Assembly: GCF_001039355.2 (NCBI RefSeq)
Contig: NW_019775757.1
Location: forward strand, 56,752-120,751
Reading direction: 5' to 3'
Source: Lingula anatina
Lineage: Eukaryota; Brachiopoda; Lingulata; Lingulida; Lingulidae
Length of the DNA: 64,000 nucleotides
The notes below the pieces were generated by a model. It saw only the letters and a program-made list of their open reading frames with translations, was not told the DNA's origin and did not search any database. Within the stretch, counting starts at the first letter, position 1. Each line of letters starts with the position of its first letter. A program made the position numbers and the translations under genes. Shown here in pieces: positions 61,184 through 64,000 of this stretch.

Positions 61184-62114
61184 GTATGTCGGGACTAAAA
61201 GAATGAAAATTAGCTAGGGCACTCGCTGTCTTGAATATTGGGATATCCTTTTAGGCTTAGCACTGAATTTGCCCAACACTCTGTCTCATTTAAAAGTCAA
61301 TTGCAACCCCCTTTAAAAATGTCCATTTTTATTAGAAACAATGAAAATAGTGTTGTAAAGAACGTAAATTTTCAATTGATATTTATGTCTGGAACTCAAC
61401 AGGGTGTGTAGTAGGTTAGGACTGAAATTTGGTTGGAAATGTCAGAAAATTACGTTGTTATTGTATTGTTGTTGTTATTATGTTAAAGATTCTACTTTTT
61501 GAGTGTTTTATGTTTTGTTGTTGTGTTTTAACAATTATTATTAAAAAAATTGCATGAACGTTTCGCCCCAAAACCCTGTGCAGTGTCTCGTTAACTCATC
61601 AGCACTGGACAGCACATATCAGCATCATAAACTTACCATTGAGCAGAGAGTATAGCTGTAAATGGTCCGCTTGATAAAGGCAAATGCTAAAATTCTGTTT
61701 GTTTCAAGTCTGTAAATATCTGGATCATCACACTCAAATGTTCATGACAAAGTGCTGACATCAACACCAGATTCAAAAACCAAACCCAATGCGGAAGGAA
61801 AGCGAATAAGGGCCACAACACAGAAGTCGCAACACAACAACCCACACTAACCTCGCACACACACTCACAACAAAAAAATCAGAACACAGCGATACACAAT
61901 AATCTCACAACACAAAGCTCACAGGTGGCGCTGTAAACACAAACACTGTCTGTGTTTACCTGGTTCGTAGAGCATACACGACAGTTGGTTAGTGCAAAGG
62001 CCAATGTGCTGCATATTATATTATATTATATCTGCAGAGTTGGACCGGCCCAGCTGGCTAGTATGATGTGAGAATCTCAATGCACCCTTAATTATTATAT
62101 AGGACCAAGTGTTG

Positions 62115-62150
62115 CAAAAAAAAAAAAATAAAATAAAATAAAAAAAAAAA
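62115..62150 (+). repeat. A-rich simple repeat
   Basis: A runs and AAAAT units, 36 bp. Confidence 0.9.
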
Positions 62151-62185
62151 CACACCGCGACTTCGCGTTGCTTATCACACTTGAC

Positions 62186-62272
62186 CACCCTGAGCTTCAG
62201 AGATAACTTGACACTAAGCTCTTCACTATAGCCTATCTTCATCGTGTCAAGTTATCTCTGAAGCTCAGGGTG
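62186..62272. mobile_element. 87-bp perfect palindromic insertion with 8-bp target duplication
   Basis: 29-bp arm 62186-62214 (CACCCTGAGCTTCAGAGATA then ACTTGACAC) is the exact reverse complement of 62244-62272, around a 29-base loop. CACTTGAC stands flush on both sides (62178-62185 and 62273-62280). Perfect arms plus an exact 8-bp direct repeat indicate a very recent transposon insertion; 8-bp duplications are typical of hAT-type elements. It cannot encode anything. Confidence 0.88.
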
Positions 62273-62615
62273 CACTTGACCCATATATGACAGAATTTTC
62301 TGCTTAGGTCATGTCTATAGAGTTAGTCGACCGATATACGTTTGAGTCTCGGGGCCTTTATGTACATTGAGGTGTTATGTAACTCTGCCCAAGCTCAGCA
62401 TTTTATGTAACTCTACCCTAGCTCAGCATTTTATCTTGCTGGTCAAGCATTTACAAACGCCGGTGTAACGTGACAGAGAGCTCCACATGACAGAGGGTCC
62501 GGTTCCCATAAATTTGCACAGACCTCGCCCTAGATTTTGCCCCACTTACATCAGGCTAACCCTAACTTATATAATAAAATGGAGTGGACTCTCAGACTCT
62601 TCACACCGGATTAGG

Positions 62616-62810
62616 CACATTTTGTCCGCGTCAGCATTTTTTTGCCTTAGCTCAGCATATTTTCTTGCTGATCAAGCATTTTTCAAGCATGACATTCAAA
62701 AAATTTTGTCTGCGTCAGCAATTTTCTGCCTTAGCTCAGCATTTTTTCTTGCTGATCAAGCATTTTTCAAGCATGACACGCAAAAAAGTTTGTCCGCGTC
62801 AGCATTTTCG
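62616..62810 (+). repeat. 84-bp tandem repeat upstream of the PC4-like gene
   Basis: Two full units and a partial third. Each has TTTGTCCGCGTCAGCATTTT, CCTTAGCTCAGCAT, TTGCTGATCAAGCATTTTTC and AAGCATGACA. Degenerate pieces (CTAGCTCAGCATTTT, GCTGGTCAAGCATTT) lie at 62395-62455. The period is a multiple of three, so the downstream frame stays open across it, which falsely extends the gene's N-terminus. Confidence 0.92.
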
Positions 62811-62814
62811 CCTG

Positions 62815-62826
62815 TATATATATATA
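62815..62826 (+). promoter_or_regulatory. TATA-like element of the PC4-like gene
   Basis: TATATATATATA lies 67 bases before the ATG at 62893, followed by an (AC)n run. Distance would suit a transcription start near 62850, but TA repeats are common by chance. Confidence 0.4.
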
Positions 62827-62892
62827 CGCGTGAAAGACGCACACACACACACACACACCTTTACTCGAGCAATTGTTCACATTGTCAGTGGA

Positions 62893-63450
62893 ATGGCAAC
62901 GTTCTTACCCTTCGGTGTGTCGTTTTGTGCGACAGTCTGCTACAACAGACAAAATGAACTTTTGGTTGTATTGACGGACAGTGCGAGAAACAAGATCCGC
63001 TTCAACTCGGAAGAGTGGGGGCAGTTCAAGGGACATGCTGCAGAAATTCAGGAGGCCTTGTCAAAAGATCAAGCCCTTACAGTCTCGTTCTGCGGCGCCT
63101 ACACATTGGTATTGGACAAACCCAAGTCCTTAATCAAGATCTGCCACCAGTACTTCGGGCCGGCCACGACCCTTGAAATGACGTATTTAGACTGGTCAGT
63201 TTTTTTCCGCTTGTTTCGGGACATTGACGCAGCTCTAGGCCAAAAGAAAAGCGACACAGGCGACTGCGGATCCGATGACACAGCAAGAACAGATGTCAAA
63301 CGTTTAAGCCATTGCTATCTCCTTATGAGGAAAAAGCGACGACTGCAAAGGATGAGAGATAGCCCACGGAAGTCAAAAGCAACTCACTTGCTTAGAGCCG
63401 ATTTGGTCCGTTTCTGTTCACCAGTTTTTGGAACTGGCTATAATATATAG
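62893..63450 (+). CDS. small single-exon protein with two PC4-like repeats
   Basis: 185 aa starting MATFLPFGVSF. I do not recognise it as a named gene. Two segments look like the PC4 (transcriptional coactivator p15) fold, a single-strand DNA-binding beta sheet plus helix: residues about 22-56 (IRFNSEEWGQFKGHAAEIQ, then EAL) and about 68-106 (LIKICHQYFGP, then WSVFFRLFRDIDAAL). The shared pattern is a hydrophobic strand, then W-x2-F/L-x6-7-E/D-I-x2-A-L. The C-terminal part is basic (RKKRRLQRMRDSPRKSK, about 136-152), a possible nuclear signal. Start chosen after the tandem repeat and AC-run. Intronless, unlike the split genes elsewhere in the window, which raises a retrocopy or mobile-element origin. 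The PC4 link is inference from pattern. Confidence 0.68.
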   Translation: MATFLPFGVSFCATVCYNRQNELLVVLTDSARNKIRFNSEEWGQFKGHAAEIQEALSKDQALTVSFCGAYTLVLDKPKSLIKICHQYFGPATTLEMTYLDWSVFFRLFRDIDAALGQKKSDTGDCGSDDTARTDVKRLSHCYLLMRKKRRLQRMRDSPRKSKATHLLRADLVRFCSPVFGTGYNI

Positions 63451-63534
63451 CTTCGGTGAAGAAAGAAAGCTGCTAGTGCAAAGTGACATACATTGCTGCC
63501 GACTTCGACAAAAGCACCGAAGACTTAGGCCGCT

Positions 63535-63725
63535 TTCTCAACAGCGGACTGACTACCTTTAGTTTGCGCATCAAATATGGCTGACCCCCTTTGAATGCTT
63601 GTTGCTTAATCCCCGCCAGGATTCTGTTCAGTGTCTATTTGAGAATAAGGCGGCAAGCTTTTAAGTGGGTCGCCACATTTATCGGCGGACTAGTTGAACT
63701 TCTGTTGTGAATGCAGCCTTAAGGT
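63535..63725 (+). mobile_element. MITE family D copy
   Basis: Outer ends TTAGGCCGCTTTCTCAACAG and TTGTGAATGCAGCCTTAA are inverted; inner ATCAAATATGGCTGACCCCC pairs with AAGTGGGTCGCCACATTTAT, and GCTTAATCCC with ATAAGGCGGCAAGCTTT. Same plan as 41940. It adjoins the 3' end of the PC4-like gene. Confidence 0.75.
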
Positions 63726-64000
63726 GACTGACATCGTATCATCTTAACGTCAGACTTAATACAAGACAAGCATTTGACATCAAGTAAACACATATATGTA
63801 GTTGAATTTTATACATAATATCTTATAGAATATCAATATCTTTGTGTGTCATTGATTTAGTTAAAAATGCTTATGACTAACTGAAATAACGGTAAGCTGC
63901 TATGTAAAAAATCGAGATATTTATTTGACAGAAGAAAATTAACAAAGAAAAAAATAAACCAATTTAATCAAAGAAGATTCCGTTTGTTTTTGATAAATAT
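63726..64000. other. AT-rich sequence, nothing recognised
   Basis: No exon, element or repeat identified. AATAAA near 63953 could be a distant polyadenylation signal for the PC4-like gene. Confidence 0.5.

Larger units (their letters stand above)
60809..62892. other. intergenic region with repeats, no other gene seen
   Basis: Holds the dioxygenase-2 promoter side, a family A element (60970), an A-rich tract (62115-62150), a palindromic insertion (62186) and the 84-bp tandem repeat before the next gene. Confidence 0.6.

Noticed and set aside
62487-62957. Open frames running from 62487 or 62584 into the PC4-like gene
   Set aside because: The upstream part is the 84-bp tandem repeat and an AC run; the conserved-looking protein begins at 62893.

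Overview
The window looks like nuclear DNA of an intron-rich marine invertebrate animal. Genes are split into exons of about 24-350 bp with GT-AG introns, non-coding DNA is AT-rich, short inverted-repeat elements are frequent, and the protein families are metazoan (transglutaminase, LRP-type propellers with HYR and Sushi modules, NAT8-like acetyltransferases). The sequence alone does not let me choose between an invertebrate deuterostome (amphioxus, hemichordate) and a lophotrochozoan. There are two assembly gaps (31484-31843 and 52929-53247) and a single N at 1264.

Layout. (1) 344-7527, minus: a transglutaminase of the factor XIII/TGM type, cut off at the window's left edge before its C-terminal barrels, with an intact Cys-His-Asp triad. 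A probable 5' UTR exon and promoter lies at 18806-19020, making the first intron about 11 kb. (2) 19021-24073: no gene seen, several repeats. (3) 24074-45601, minus: a complete 27-exon gene for a 1450-residue single-pass membrane protein. It has a signal peptide, three six-bladed YWTD propeller + EGF modules, then HYR, Sushi, a cysteine-rich segment with a dibasic site, a GCC2/GCC3-like motif, a membrane helix and a tyrosine-rich tail. All exon phases join without a break. (4) 46367-60808: a cluster of two phytanoyl-CoA-dioxygenase-family genes (minus) enclosing three tandem NAT8-like acetyltransferase genes (plus). Remnants of dioxygenase last exons lie behind acetyltransferase copies 1 and 2. 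(5) 62893-63450, plus: a single-exon gene for a small protein with two PC4-like repeats, behind an 84-bp tandem repeat.

The most unusual structures are: a 54-bp minisatellite (13 units) that has multiplied the end of a coding exon together with its splice donor; an 87-bp perfect palindromic insertion with 8-bp target duplications; a 1.5-kb long-inverted-repeat element inside the receptor gene; a splice donor in the first dioxygenase gene that differs from consensus at its first base; and the receptor's domain order. Several MITE families recur, two of them with clean 5-bp target-site duplications.

Gene models were built by hand from the sequence: conserved family motifs, splice consensus and phase continuity. 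No database search or transcript data were used.
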